DNA of 50,571 nucleotides from an uncultured Acidimicrobiales bacterium (GTDB lineage: Bacteria; Actinomycetota; Acidimicrobiia; Acidimicrobiales; SZUA-35). Below the pieces are notes generated by a model, which was not told the origin of the DNA, did not search any database, and saw nothing but the letters and a program-made list of their open reading frames with translations. Shown one piece after another: positions 41,764 through 49,986 of the stretch. Numbering within the stretch: position 1 is the stretch's first letter; each line of letters opens with the position of its first letter. The stretch is taken from contig CALIFY010000028.1 in NCBI GenBank assembly GCA_938021675.1, positions 1-50,571 of the forward strand. Direction: 5' to 3'. Both the position numbers and the translations under genes were made by a program.

Positions 41764-42125
41764 GGTTCACTCGATTCTCAGGTTGGCACCGGAGATGTTG
41801 ATGGTTTTCTACCAGCTGCTCGATCCATCATCGACACCAGCCGATGGCGTCCCGGGGGAGATTGCGTGACGTTCTAGTGAAGGGGCCCCATGGGTAAACC
41901 GCCGCTCAATTCAAGCAGGTCGGCAACCTTGCCGAGAAGTGATCTATAGTCGAACAACCTAAACGGTACGGGAACTTTCAGGATGGAAGGGCCCAGTCCG
42001 CGAATACACTTGATTACGCAGTCCGGTCGAGCCTCGCTAGCCTTACGGTTAGAGGTGGTTCGTGAGGCAGGGGTACGATCCGTCGTTTCCCTGTTGTCAA
42101 CCGATTAGACGAGAGGCAGGATTCC
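41764..42125. other. 362-base gap upstream of the sigma factor gene
   Basis: No open frame with gene-like features. The last 100 bases hold several TAnnnT-like boxes (TACGAT at about 42073) and probably the sigma promoter, with GAGAGGCAGGA just before the start. No clear terminator or RNA fold was found. Confidence 0.45.
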
Positions 42126-43061
42126 TTGGCTAAGGAGCGCGTCGAGCGGGATGAGGAAGATCTCGTCAGGCTGTATCTCACCGATATCGGTCAGTACCCG
42201 CTGCTGACCAAGGAAGACGAGGTCCGGCTCGCGCAAGCGATCGAGAGCGGTAAGCAGGCGAGCGAGGAGCTGGAAACCGAAGGCGAGGTTACGGTCCCGC
42301 GCAAACGTGAACTTCGCCGGGCCGTCCGCAAAGGTCGAGAGGCTGAGCGGACGTTCGTCCAGTCCAACCTCCGGCTCGTGGTGTCGATCGCTAAGAAATA
42401 TCAAGCATCGGGTCTGCCATTGCTCGATCTGATTCAAGAGGGCAACCTTGGCCTGATGCACGCCGTCGAAAAGTTCGATTGGCGCAAGGGTTTCAAGTTC
42501 TCCACCTATGCCACATGGTGGATCCGCCAGGCCATAACTCGCGGTATCGCCAATACTGGCCGCACGATTCGATTGCCCGTGCATGCCGGCGACACGCTGG
42601 CCCGTCTGCAGAAGGCACGGGCTCGGCTTGAGCTGAAGTATGGTCGGCCGGCGACGCTCACCGAGCTTGCGGCCGAAGTCGAAATGCCAGAGGACAAGGT
42701 CACCGAAGCGTTGCGGTTCGCGGCGGAGCCACTGTCGCTTTCGGAGCCGCTCCGCGAGGACGGCGACGCTGAGCTCGGCGATGTAGTCGAGGATCGGTCG
42801 GCCGATTCCCCATTCGAGGTGGCGGCCACCGCACTGCTACCCGATGAGATTTCCCGGCTGTTGGCTCCGTTGGACGAGCGGGAACGCGAAATCTTGAAAC
42901 TTCGCTTCGGTCTCGATCGGGGTGAGCCTCGCACGTTGGAAGAAGTTGGCGAGTACTTCAATCTGACCCGAGAGCGGATCCGGCAGATCGAGGCGAGGGC
43001 TATGTCGAAGTTGCGGCACCCGTCGTCCGATACCGGCGCCCGCGATCTGCTGGCCGTCTAG
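42126..43061 (+). CDS. RNA polymerase sigma-70 factor, group 1/2 type
   Basis: 311 residues. Region 1.2 (DLVRLYLTDIGQYPLLTKEDE), region 2 (SNLRLVVSIAKKYQ, LIQEGNLGLMHAVEKFDWRK, YATWWIRQAITR), region 3 and region 4.2 (LEEVGEYFNLTRERIRQIEA) are all present. The long acidic region 1.1 of the main vegetative sigma is missing, so it is either a HrdB/SigB-like group 2 factor or a short primary one. Start is TTG 42126 with AGGA nearby; it could be slightly longer. Confidence 0.92.
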   Translation: MAKERVERDEEDLVRLYLTDIGQYPLLTKEDEVRLAQAIESGKQASEELETEGEVTVPRKRELRRAVRKGREAERTFVQSNLRLVVSIAKKYQASGLPLLDLIQEGNLGLMHAVEKFDWRKGFKFSTYATWWIRQAITRGIANTGRTIRLPVHAGDTLARLQKARARLELKYGRPATLTELAAEVEMPEDKVTEALRFAAEPLSLSEPLREDGDAELGDVVEDRSADSPFEVAATALLPDEISRLLAPLDEREREILKLRFGLDRGEPRTLEEVGEYFNLTRERIRQIEARAMSKLRHPSSDTGARDLLAV

Positions 43062-43073
43062 GCGTCGGCCGCT

Positions 43074-43730
43074 GTGGTGGCCGAGAGTTCAGACAACATT
43101 TGGTATGTGGCATACGGCTCGAACTTGTTGTCTCAGCGTTTCTACGCGTATCTGACCGGAGGCCCGATCCCGGGCTCCGGAACCGTCCAAGAGGGTTCTC
43201 GTGACGCCACCTTGCCGGTGGCTAGCCGTCCGGTCCGGATCGACCGTCCGCTTGGGTTTGGTTGGTCTGCGCACCGCTGGGAGAACGGCGGCGTGTGTTT
43301 CGTCGATCCACACCGTGTCGACCCTGGTGCCACGTTCGGCCGGGCGTGGCTGATTACCGTCGAGCAGTTGACCGATGTGTGGTCCCAGGAAAACGGGTGG
43401 GTGGTAGGCGAGCAGCACATCGATGATGCGGTCGATTTGGACGCCCTTGAGACCGATCGGTCACTAGTTGCTGATGAAGGGTGGTATCGCCGGCTCGAGT
43501 ACCTGGGTTCGTTCGACGGGGCGCCGATGGTAACCATCACCTGTGCGGATCCTCCGGAGCCGAATCCGTCAGGGCAGCTCTATCTTGATGTCGTCGGCCG
43601 AGGCCTAATTGAGACCTGGGACTTATCGCCCGTCGAGGCGGCCGATTACCTCGCTGCCAGCGTCGGAAATAGTGGCGTGGTAGATCGAGAGACGTTGGCG
43701 GCGCAGCTGACTGCAGGCCCGGTCCAATAG
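43074..43730 (+). CDS. gamma-glutamylcyclotransferase-fold protein
   Basis: 218 residues. YVAYGSNLLSQRFYAYL is the substrate loop typical of the GGCT/AIG2 superfamily. The C-terminal part (YLDVVGRGLIETWDLSPVEA) is less typical. It follows the sigma gene by 12 bases and may be co-transcribed. The substrate is unknown. Start GTG 43074, or GTG 43077. Confidence 0.75.
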   Translation: MVAESSDNIWYVAYGSNLLSQRFYAYLTGGPIPGSGTVQEGSRDATLPVASRPVRIDRPLGFGWSAHRWENGGVCFVDPHRVDPGATFGRAWLITVEQLTDVWSQENGWVVGEQHIDDAVDLDALETDRSLVADEGWYRRLEYLGSFDGAPMVTITCADPPEPNPSGQLYLDVVGRGLIETWDLSPVEAADYLAASVGNSGVVDRETLAAQLTAGPVQ

Positions 43731-43832
43731 TCGGGTAGAAGACGTCAACACCGGCCGCTACGTCCGAGCCTTCGGACCCGGCAGCGAACCGAGCCGAGTT
43801 CTACCTCGACAAGTCGGTGTTGCGGGGCTTTG

Positions 43833-43926
43833 GCGGAGGTGGACGGGAATCGAACCCGCCAACGATGGATCGCATCGTTCACCCGCTTTGAAGGCGGGGG
43901 AGCCCACCAGGTACTCAGACACCTCC
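43833..43926 (-). tRNA. selC: tRNA-Sec (anticodon UCA)
   Basis: The minus strand folds as a selenocysteine tRNA of 94 bases including an encoded CCA. Acceptor GGAGGTG/CACCTCC, discriminator G, anticodon stem CCCGC/GCGGG with loop CTTCAAA (anticodon TCA), a long variable arm AACGATG/CATCGTT, and T-arm with GTTCGATT. The long variable arm and UCA anticodon are diagnostic. It completes the SelA/SelB set at 7.8-10.9 kb and is the target of an integrated element. Confidence 0.95.
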
Positions 43927-43929
43927 ACC
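43906..43929. repeat. att-like repeat, copy in selC
   Basis: ACCAGGTACT, six bases, then CCTCCACC. The same 10+8 bases with the same spacing recur at 46032-46055; only the central six bases differ. It covers the 5' end and D-arm of selC. Confidence 0.6.
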
Positions 43930-43969
43930 AGGGACTTTACCCCGCCCGACCAGAGGTGAAGTGCTAAGT

Positions 43970-43987
43970 GGTACCCATTCTGGTACC
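43970..43987. repeat. paired GGTACC sites
   Basis: GGTACC at 43970-43975 and 43982-43987, six bases apart, next to selC. The core GGTAC also occurs in the att-like repeats; these may be recombinase arm sites. Confidence 0.35.
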
Positions 43988-44313
43988 CCTAGGATTCCTC
44001 CAGACCAGGTTGGGCTCGACGGATCAGGCCTGCTTCGGACCCGGGGGCGGACGACTACACCGACGAAGGTCCGAGGTAGTCTCCCGGCTTGTTGCCCACA
44101 AACACCGAAGTTGAGCCCGTTACGGTGGTCTGATGGTTTAGAGATCAATGGAAGAAAACCACGTAGTTGCGGATGGCTGCCACCGTGGGCCAAGCATCGC
44201 GACAGAAACCACCCCCTCCAACGTACTCGACGACAACGTGTGGGCCGTCAATAACTGCTCGCCCAAAGGAAGACTTGTCGGCATTGGTCCCCTGGGTCCT
44301 ATGGTTCGTGGGC

Positions 44314-44319
44314 TACATT
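44314..44319 (+). promoter_or_regulatory. -10 box of the secreted repeat protein
   Basis: TACATT, 8 bases before ATG 44328. Confidence 0.5.
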
Positions 44320-44327
44320 TTCTGCAT

Positions 44328-45899
44328 ATGAGAAAAATGTTCACTCTGTCTTGGGCATGCTTCATGTCGCTCGTATCTCTATTCATTTTGCTTCTTGTTG
44401 GACCTGCTGCGGCATCGGTAGCTAATCCAATAGGAAACTATGACACCATTCGCTCTAACAGTGATGGGTCGGTTCAGGTTCGAGGTTGGGCCTTCGACTG
44501 GTCTGATCTGACGCGTAATGTGCAGATTCACGCCTATGTCGGCGGTCAGGCTGGTCAGGCGGGGTCGCGTGGCTACAATCTTGGCGAAGCAGCTTTACGT
44601 CGGTCTGACGTTGGTGATCGATATCCGACTGCCGGGGACTACCGAGGTTTCAATAAGACGTTCATGCCACGGGAATCGGGAAACAAGCAGGTCTGTTTGT
44701 ATGCAATAAACATCGGGCAAGGGGCCCACAAGTTCTTAGGTTGCAAGACGACCAATATTCAAGCTCCTAATCCTGTGGCTCGATTTGAGCAGGTCTCCTC
44801 AGATGCAACAGGGTACGTGCAGGTAAAAGGATGGGCCTTTGATAAGTCTGAACTCGACGACCACGTTCGCGTTCATGCATACCTGGGTGGCCGAGCCGGC
44901 GCTCCGGGGGTTAAGGGCTTCAATCTTGGCGAGGCAAACCTATATCGGCCGGACGTGAATAAGTACTACGGGACCGGAGTGAACAGAGGTTTTGGCTTCA
45001 GATTCATGCCAGACCGCTTTGGGTCACAGGAAGTCTGCCTATACGCAATAAATATTGGGAAGGGCTCGAACAAGTTTCTGGGCTGCAAGATCGTTGAAAT
45101 CTCCGAACCAGTTGGTATTGGTGTAGAACTCAGGCACTTGAGTACCGCTCCCAACGGTGGCGGTGGCGGTGGCGGTGGCGGTGGCGGTGGCGCTGGCGGT
45201 GGCACAATTGAGTGTCAATCGATTGTTGCTAGATTCACAATCGAGGCTTCAGAGAACTCGCCTACTCCTCCGACTCAGGTTTCCTTCTTTGTCCCTGAAG
45301 GCGCTAATGTCAAGGGCATTGTTGGGTGGGACTACAATGGGCCGGAGCCAGGAAGAACCTCCGCAGTTAGGTTCGAGGCTCATTCCGTTGATACAGATAC
45401 GGGAGATACTGGCTCGGATAGTTCGATGGTCGTGTGGCAGCCGGACCATAAGAGTCAACGGATTTCCCTTCCTAGCCGAGTGGCTCCATCGGGCAATGTA
45501 AGTTTGAGCGTGAGTGCCGGATCAAAGGTCTTTTATGTCCCAGCAGACGCCGATGCTCGGGTGACGGGGTACGTGGAGCTATACCTTGAGAAGCCTGGCG
45601 GTGAGCCGTTCTGCGCCGAAGATTGTGTGGCCTCTGGAGGGGATCTCTACTTCAAACAATCGATGGTCATTGGTGGTGCATCTTACGAAGGATGTTATTC
45701 TCGAGAGGATGGGGGATCTTGCGACCATGAGTTGGTCGAAAAGATTAAGCGAGATTCCAGTGCCGTAGATCCAATAATGAACTTTTCGATCTACGCAAGC
45801 GGTAAAATCGCCACTACTTTTAACCCATTCGGCCCGGCTATCGCGGAAATTCCAGATTGGGCTTCAGGGAAGCTCTGCGAGGCCTCGTATCTCCTTTAG
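44328..45899 (+). CDS. secreted protein with two GWAFD-type repeats and Gly-rich hinge
   Basis: 523 residues. A signal peptide ends at PAAASV. Two copies of an 85-residue beta unit follow, each with VQVRGWAFDWSDL or VQVKGWAFDKSEL, then IHAYVGG/VHAYLGG, NLGEA, and a closing VCLYAINIG with a C-terminal LGCK; the paired cysteines suggest one disulfide per unit. A run of twelve glycines plus AGGG leads to a C-terminal domain with further cysteines (CAEDC, EGCYSREDGGSCDHE). The repeat type is common in secreted actinobacterial proteins. GC is well below that of neighbours. ATG 44328 is chosen because the signal peptide starts there and TACATT is upstream; the longer frame from 44148 lacks support. 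Confidence 0.75.
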   Translation: MRKMFTLSWACFMSLVSLFILLLVGPAAASVANPIGNYDTIRSNSDGSVQVRGWAFDWSDLTRNVQIHAYVGGQAGQAGSRGYNLGEAALRRSDVGDRYPTAGDYRGFNKTFMPRESGNKQVCLYAINIGQGAHKFLGCKTTNIQAPNPVARFEQVSSDATGYVQVKGWAFDKSELDDHVRVHAYLGGRAGAPGVKGFNLGEANLYRPDVNKYYGTGVNRGFGFRFMPDRFGSQEVCLYAINIGKGSNKFLGCKIVEISEPVGIGVELRHLSTAPNGGGGGGGGGGGGAGGGTIECQSIVARFTIEASENSPTPPTQVSFFVPEGANVKGIVGWDYNGPEPGRTSAVRFEAHSVDTDTGDTGSDSSMVVWQPDHKSQRISLPSRVAPSGNVSLSVSAGSKVFYVPADADARVTGYVELYLEKPGGEPFCAEDCVASGGDLYFKQSMVIGGASYEGCYSREDGGSCDHELVEKIKRDSSAVDPIMNFSIYASGKIATTFNPFGPAIAEIPDWASGKLCEASYLL

Positions 45900-45918
45900 T
45901 CACTGCATAGCTATTTGC

Positions 45919-45957
45919 AAGGGATCCCATTCCTCTGTTACTCGAGTGGGATCCCTT
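45919..45957 (+). terminator. stem-loop after the secreted repeat gene
   Basis: AAGGGATCCCATTC pairs with GAGTGGGATCCCTT (14 pairs, one wobble) around 11 bases, 19 bases past the stop. No T-run follows. Confidence 0.65.
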
Positions 45958-46028
45958 GTCGCGTTCCCTGTCGACGTGGTTTACGCCGCCAAAATTTCGT
46001 TATTTCCAATCTAGGTGTTCCAGCTTTG

Positions 46029-46055
46029 AGTACCAGGTACTATAAAGCCTCCACC
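46029..46055. repeat. att-like site beside the integrase gene
   Basis: The second copy of the selC repeat (46032-46055), 22 bases from the integrase stop. Its left part is a perfect inverted repeat AGTACC-A-GGTACT (46029-46041). Probably an attachment site marking the edge of the int-xis-rep element. Confidence 0.6.
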
Positions 46056-46077
46056 CCGTCCCGATTCGGCTGAAATA

Positions 46078-47250
46078 CTAGGTGGCATCCCACTTGGCAC
46101 CCGGTTGCTCGTCTTCCTGACCGTCGTCGTCTTCATGTTCGACTGGAGTTAGATCGGCGACTCTTCGGAACTTGTGGCGATACACACGACTGATCATCGC
46201 CTCCGACGTTCCTGCCCAATCAGCGATCTCCCAAGCTGAACGACCGGCGTCCGCTTGATGACTGATCGCCGTGTGTCGAAGCTCGTATGGGGTGATCGGC
46301 GGGTCAACTTTAGTCTTCTTGCACAATGATCGGATTGACCTGGCGAGACTATGTCTGTCGATGGCGGTCCCGACCGAGGTTGACGCAACGAGATCGTATT
46401 CGGTCCACGCTACCCCAGCCTTGGATCGCATCTTGTCTTGATCTTCCCGCCATTCCTTGAGTGTGCTGACGGTCGTTCGGTCCAATCGAATGATGCGTGC
46501 AGCGTTGTAGGCGCGCTTGACCGAGGTGCGATTGTTACCACGATCCTGTTGACCCCTAACATGCAGCTCATAGGCATCGAGATCGAGGTCGGCCCATCGC
46601 AGCGCCCTAGCTTCGGCTGGTCGGAGACCGTTTCGGCCGCAAAGGTCGACGATGATCCGGCGAGCGTGACGTGCGGCCTCAAGCATCGAGGCCAATTCGT
46701 TGGGCTCCAATGCTCGCCGTTCGGTCTCGTCTTGTCTGGCAGCCGGTAGGACCGACAGGTCAGCTACGTTGGCACTGAGTCGTCCGACTCTGACCTCGTT
46801 GGCCAGCACACGAATCAAGGTGCGACGCACCCTGGTCAGTCGACCTCGGCTCATCGGCTGGCCGCCGTTGCGTCCTTCTTTGCGTTTTTCGAAGAGCCGA
46901 TCACAGTCGAGTACCGTGAGATCGATCAGGCGGAAGCCGCCCAACTCTTTGCTGATGACGCCAGCAGCCCACTCGATGTCTTCGAAGGCTCCCGACGTCT
47001 TGGTGTCTCGACGGCGGAGTTCAAGGTAAGTCTCGACTGCATCGCAGACAAGGCGGCGATGGTCGGAATTGCCGCCCGTCGTATGCAGCTCGTCTTGCAT
47101 CTGGCGAAGGAGCTTCAGCGCCTCGACACGTGTCTTCGCCCGAAGCTTCTTGCGACGACGTTGCCCATTGACGCGAGGGAGCTCTATTCGAGCAATCCAG
47201 CCCGAACCATCAGGTGAACGACTAATCGACCCTTCACCTTTCCCCCTCAT
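46078..47250 (-). CDS. int: tyrosine site-specific integrase
   Basis: 390 residues. An N-terminal arm-binding domain (GSISRSPDGSGWIARIELP), a SAM-like core-binding domain (about 65-160), and a catalytic domain with Arg in GLRPAEARALRW, box II in PYELRHTAIS and the nucleophile Tyr in SRVYRHK. The usual LGH His is replaced by WAGTS, seen in many actinobacterial integrases. It inserts or excises the element at selC. Its start overlaps the xis stop by one base (TGATG), so the two are translated together. Confidence 0.93.
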   Translation of the reverse strand: MRGKGEGSISRSPDGSGWIARIELPRVNGQRRRKKLRAKTRVEALKLLRQMQDELHTTGGNSDHRRLVCDAVETYLELRRRDTKTSGAFEDIEWAAGVISKELGGFRLIDLTVLDCDRLFEKRKEGRNGGQPMSRGRLTRVRRTLIRVLANEVRVGRLSANVADLSVLPAARQDETERRALEPNELASMLEAARHARRIIVDLCGRNGLRPAEARALRWADLDLDAYELHVRGQQDRGNNRTSVKRAYNAARIIRLDRTTVSTLKEWREDQDKMRSKAGVAWTEYDLVASTSVGTAIDRHSLARSIRSLCKKTKVDPPITPYELRHTAISHQADAGRSAWEIADWAGTSEAMISRVYRHKFRRVADLTPVEHEDDDGQEDEQPGAKWDAT

Positions 47251-47426
47251 CAGGCTGCCTCGCGTAGTTCGTTGACGAAGACTTCGAGATCGACGTGAGC
47301 GATTAGCCGACGCCTGCCGATCTTGATCGAAGGCAAGTCACCGACACGGATTAGTTCCTTGGCAGTCGTCATTCCGATACCAAGGACTTCCGCCACTTCT
47401 TCGACACTGTAGGTAAGTCGTTGCAT
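47250..47426 (-). CDS. xis: excisionase / helix-turn-helix DNA-binding protein
   Basis: 58 residues from ATG 47426, which has AAGGAG 8 bases upstream (a longer frame to 47471 lacks one). YSVEEVAEVLGIGMTTAKEL is a MerR/HTH_17-type helix-turn-helix, followed by LPSIKIGRRRLIAHVDLEVF. Such proteins sit next to integrases in actinobacterial elements and direct excision. Confidence 0.88.
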   Translation of the reverse strand: MQRLTYSVEEVAEVLGIGMTTAKELIRVGDLPSIKIGRRRLIAHVDLEVFVNELREAA

Positions 47427-47542
47427 CGGCCTGCTCCTTTCTGTCGATGTGATGTTCATGGCCATGGCCATGGTCTCCTTTCGTTGAGATGACGGAGGTC
47501 TGAAACCTCGGCCAAACGGGTTTGGCTGTTCGGGTCGGTTGA

Positions 47543-47749
47543 TTACTGATGCGCATCCTCTGGATGGTGGGTTTTGTTGAAGCCTTGGACGAGGCGTTCG
47601 AGTGATTGTTGTGGTGCGTCTTGGTTGAATCGTTGTTGGACGATGTGGAGGTCTTTCCAGATGGGTCCTGCTTGTTCGGGGGTGAGTTGGTCGAGGTTGG
47701 GGAGTCCGTCGAAGAGGCTGTTGTAGAGGTGTTCTCGTTTTTTGGTCAT
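47543..47749 (-). CDS. small element protein, unknown
   Basis: 68 residues, helical and charged, with Gln- and Leu-rich segments (DLHIVQQRFNQDAPQQSLER). Its ATG overlaps the stop of the gene before it as ATGA. It belongs to the rep-xis-int operon; no family recognised. Confidence 0.65.
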   Translation of the reverse strand: MTKKREHLYNSLFDGLPNLDQLTPEQAGPIWKDLHIVQQRFNQDAPQQSLERLVQGFNKTHHPEDAHQ

Positions 47750-47997
47750 TGGGTTGGGTCGTGGTTGGGTTGTTCGAATGCGGGGACGCCGAATGCTCGT
47801 GCGATGTCTGGGGTCATGCGGAATGATCCGACTCCGAGGTTTTCGGTTCCGTCGGGGTTGATCGAGCTGTCGACTTGGTATGCGTCGAAGTTTCCGTGGG
47901 GTGTGAACACGCGGACGTGTTCGTGTGTTTGGCCGATTTGTCCTTGGTCGTGGAGCGAGTCGAATATTGCTCGTCCGATCGGTCGGTGGGTGTACAT
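47746..47997 (-). CDS. small element protein, unknown
   Basis: 83 residues (THRPIGRAIFDSLHDQGQIG, EHVRVFTPHGNFDAYQVDSS). ATG 47997 has GAAAGG about 8 bases upstream; an ATG at 48036 is weaker. The stop overlaps the next gene as ATGA. Function unknown. Confidence 0.65.
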   Translation of the reverse strand: MYTHRPIGRAIFDSLHDQGQIGQTHEHVRVFTPHGNFDAYQVDSSINPDGTENLGVGSFRMTPDIARAFGVPAFEQPNHDPTQ

Positions 47998-48035
47998 GGT
48001 TTCGCCTTTCGTTGCTGGTGGTTGTTTTGTGGCCA

Positions 48036-48056
48036 CCTGGGGTGTCGCTCCCCAGG
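48036..48056. terminator. stem-loop inside the element operon
   Basis: CCTGGGG (48036-48042) pairs with CCCCAGG (48050-48056) around 7 bases; a second small hairpin ACCCC-TGTT-GGGGT follows. It lies in the 100-base gap between two element genes and might lower expression of xis/int relative to rep. Confidence 0.4.
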
Positions 48057-48097
48057 ACCCCTGTTGGGGGTTGGCTCTTGGTGCCGTGGCCTGTTGG

Positions 48098-48502
48098 TTA
48101 GGCGGTTGTTGTGGCCGCTGTTTTTGTTGTTGTTGTTTTTGCTGTTGTTTTGGATGTTGTGCCGTCGGCGGGTGTGAATGTGTCGGCGTACCAGCGGGCG
48201 GTTATGTTTTTCTCTGTTTTTCGTGAGTACATTTGCACCCTCAGGTTTGGCATGAGCACCAGCTTTTTGAACCCGGCTTCGGGTTTGTCGGGTGTAGCGA
48301 CGTGGACTTCGAGAACTTGTTCTTCTCGGTTCCGTTCGTCTGATGCTGTGACCCGGACCATCCACAGCGGGTAGCCGGTGTTTTTGTCTCTTTCTTGGGT
48401 TCGGTCGTCTCCGAATACGCCTTGTTCGAATTTGTAGACTGGTTCTGATTCTTGGAAGAACAGGTCGTACGCGGTTTCGCTGATTACTAGATTTTCAAAC
48501 AT
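48098..48502 (-). CDS. element protein with Thr/Lys/Ala-rich tail
   Basis: 134 residues. The first 110 look folded (VISETAYDLFFQESEPVYKF, GYPLWMVRVTASD, VLMPNLRVQMYSRKTEKN) and resemble small plasmid-borne actinobacterial proteins; the last 25 are a low-complexity Thr/Lys/Ala run encoded by TTG/TTT-rich DNA. It overlaps the rep gene by 16 bases. A single-strand DNA or replication role is only a guess. Confidence 0.65.
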   Translation of the reverse strand: MFENLVISETAYDLFFQESEPVYKFEQGVFGDDRTQERDKNTGYPLWMVRVTASDERNREEQVLEVHVATPDKPEAGFKKLVLMPNLRVQMYSRKTEKNITARWYADTFTPADGTTSKTTAKTTTTKTAATTTA

Positions 48503-49986
48503 GTGTTATTGGTTCCTTTGATTGGTGCGGGAAATGTTCCCGCAGTTGGTTGTTGTTCGCCGGGGCCGGCCAGTCTTGGCGGGTCTCCCGGAGATCTTTG
48601 CTCGACCGTCACGGTGAGTCCGTGGTGTTCAAGGACACCGATCGCTGTGTCGAGACCGTCTACGCCGATATCGAGAGCGGCCAGAAACCTGGCCCGTAGC
48701 CCGACACGGGTGATCACTATCTGGCGCCACAGGGATTTGCTGATGGTGCAGACCCGGCCGATGGTTTCGTCGGCTTCGGACGCGAGCTCTTCGTCGGTTT
48801 TTTCTTTGGCTAGCCCGAGTTCTTGACGTAAGCCTTTGGACCAGGACCACATTTGCCGGTTATGGGATCCTTTGACCCAGTCACGAAACAGATCGATCGA
48901 TTCTTTGTCACCGGTCTCAACCGCGTCATATGCGAGAGCGAACGGATGCCGGCTGGTCCTTGTGCGGCCTTCTTTGCCGTCGGCCATCGCGACCTCGTAC
49001 CCGGCCTTGGTGCAGTACGTTCCGACCCCTTCGGCGTCGTCGGTTTTGACGGGTCGGAGATCGACTCCGATACTGGATTTGACGTCTCGGTCGTATTTGG
49101 ATTTCATGCGATGCACCCACAGCTCGTGGAACACGTGAGCGATGTTGTTGTACTCATCACGCCGATCGAACGGCCCCACGGTTCCGTCAACGAACAGGAG
49201 GATGTGTAGGTGCGGGTGCCAGCCGTTCCGGCCGTGCATCACCTCGGTGGAGCGAACGAAACCCATGCGGTGATGATCCCGAAGCCGCCGATACCTCGAA
49301 TGAGATGTCACGTAGGCCCAGCATTCCTGCACGGTGTCCCACACAACGTCCAACGGTTCGCCGTGACTGTGCTGCGTGGTCAACGTGAGCAGCAGGACCG
49401 ATCCGCCGTTGGCTTTGTGAACCGCTATTGCGGTGGCGAGTTCGGCGGCTCGTTTGGTGCGGATCTTGAACGAACAGATCGGGCACGCCCACACACTCCC
49501 GCATGTCTGCAAACCCGACGTGAACGCGTGACCCTGCGGTGATTTCTCAACCGCGACATCCGACAGGCCGGCGGTGACGTTCACGCCACACGCCCGAACC
49601 TTGTCCGCTTCGCCCATATCGCCGCACGTCTCGGCAATTAAGGCTCGTGCCCGGTCAGCGAGGAGCCGTTTCAACGACGGACCAAGACCAGCCAAACCCG
49701 TTTCGTTCGACCCGCTCGTTAAGTGGGTTTCGGTGTGTGCCGCAGAGTTGTTACCCATTACTACCAAGGGGCCGGCTGGCGCCGTGCCGTCGCTTCGCTC
49801 CGGCCTCGGCTCGCCGCCTCCTACCCTTACGGTCGTCGGCGTCGGCCTCGTCGGAACGATCGACCCCACCCGGCCATCGCCACCAGTAGCCGGGTACGAA
49901 CTATGACCAACCAAACCACCAACATCTCGTGTCGAGGATTCGGTGTTTGTGGTCTGGCCGTGTGAACGGTTGTCGTTGCTGGTCAT
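48487..49986 (-). CDS. rolling-circle replication initiator (RepSA-like)
   Basis: 499 residues. CGSVWACPICSFKIRTKRA is a zinc-binding CxxC region; motif 1 LLLTLTTQHSHGE, the HUH motif WHPHLHILLF, and the catalytic Tyr region TYCTKAGYEVA mark an HUH endonuclease of rolling-circle type. Similar proteins (RepSA of pSAM2) start replication of actinobacterial integrative elements, with xis and int downstream as here. The ATG at 49986 overlaps the stop of the upstream gene as ATGA, which supports that start although the first 80 residues look unstructured. Confidence 0.88.
   Translation of the reverse strand: MTSNDNRSHGQTTNTESSTRDVGGLVGHSSYPATGGDGRVGSIVPTRPTPTTVRVGGGEPRPERSDGTAPAGPLVVMGNNSAAHTETHLTSGSNETGLAGLGPSLKRLLADRARALIAETCGDMGEADKVRACGVNVTAGLSDVAVEKSPQGHAFTSGLQTCGSVWACPICSFKIRTKRAAELATAIAVHKANGGSVLLLTLTTQHSHGEPLDVVWDTVQECWAYVTSHSRYRRLRDHHRMGFVRSTEVMHGRNGWHPHLHILLFVDGTVGPFDRRDEYNNIAHVFHELWVHRMKSKYDRDVKSSIGVDLRPVKTDDAEGVGTYCTKAGYEVAMADGKEGRTRTSRHPFALAYDAVETGDKESIDLFRDWVKGSHNRQMWSWSKGLRQELGLAKEKTDEELASEADETIGRVCTISKSLWRQIVITRVGLRARFLAALDIGVDGLDTAIGVLEHHGLTVTVEQRSPGDPPRLAGPGEQQPTAGTFPAPIKGTNNTCLKI

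Noticed and set aside
43915-44193. 92-residue minus-strand frame next to selC
   Set aside because: It begins inside the att-like region, is low-complexity and has no ribosome site or promoter box.
45155-45205. GGTGGC repeats as a CRISPR or VNTR locus
   Set aside because: They are a six-base coding run for a poly-Gly hinge; there are no spacers.
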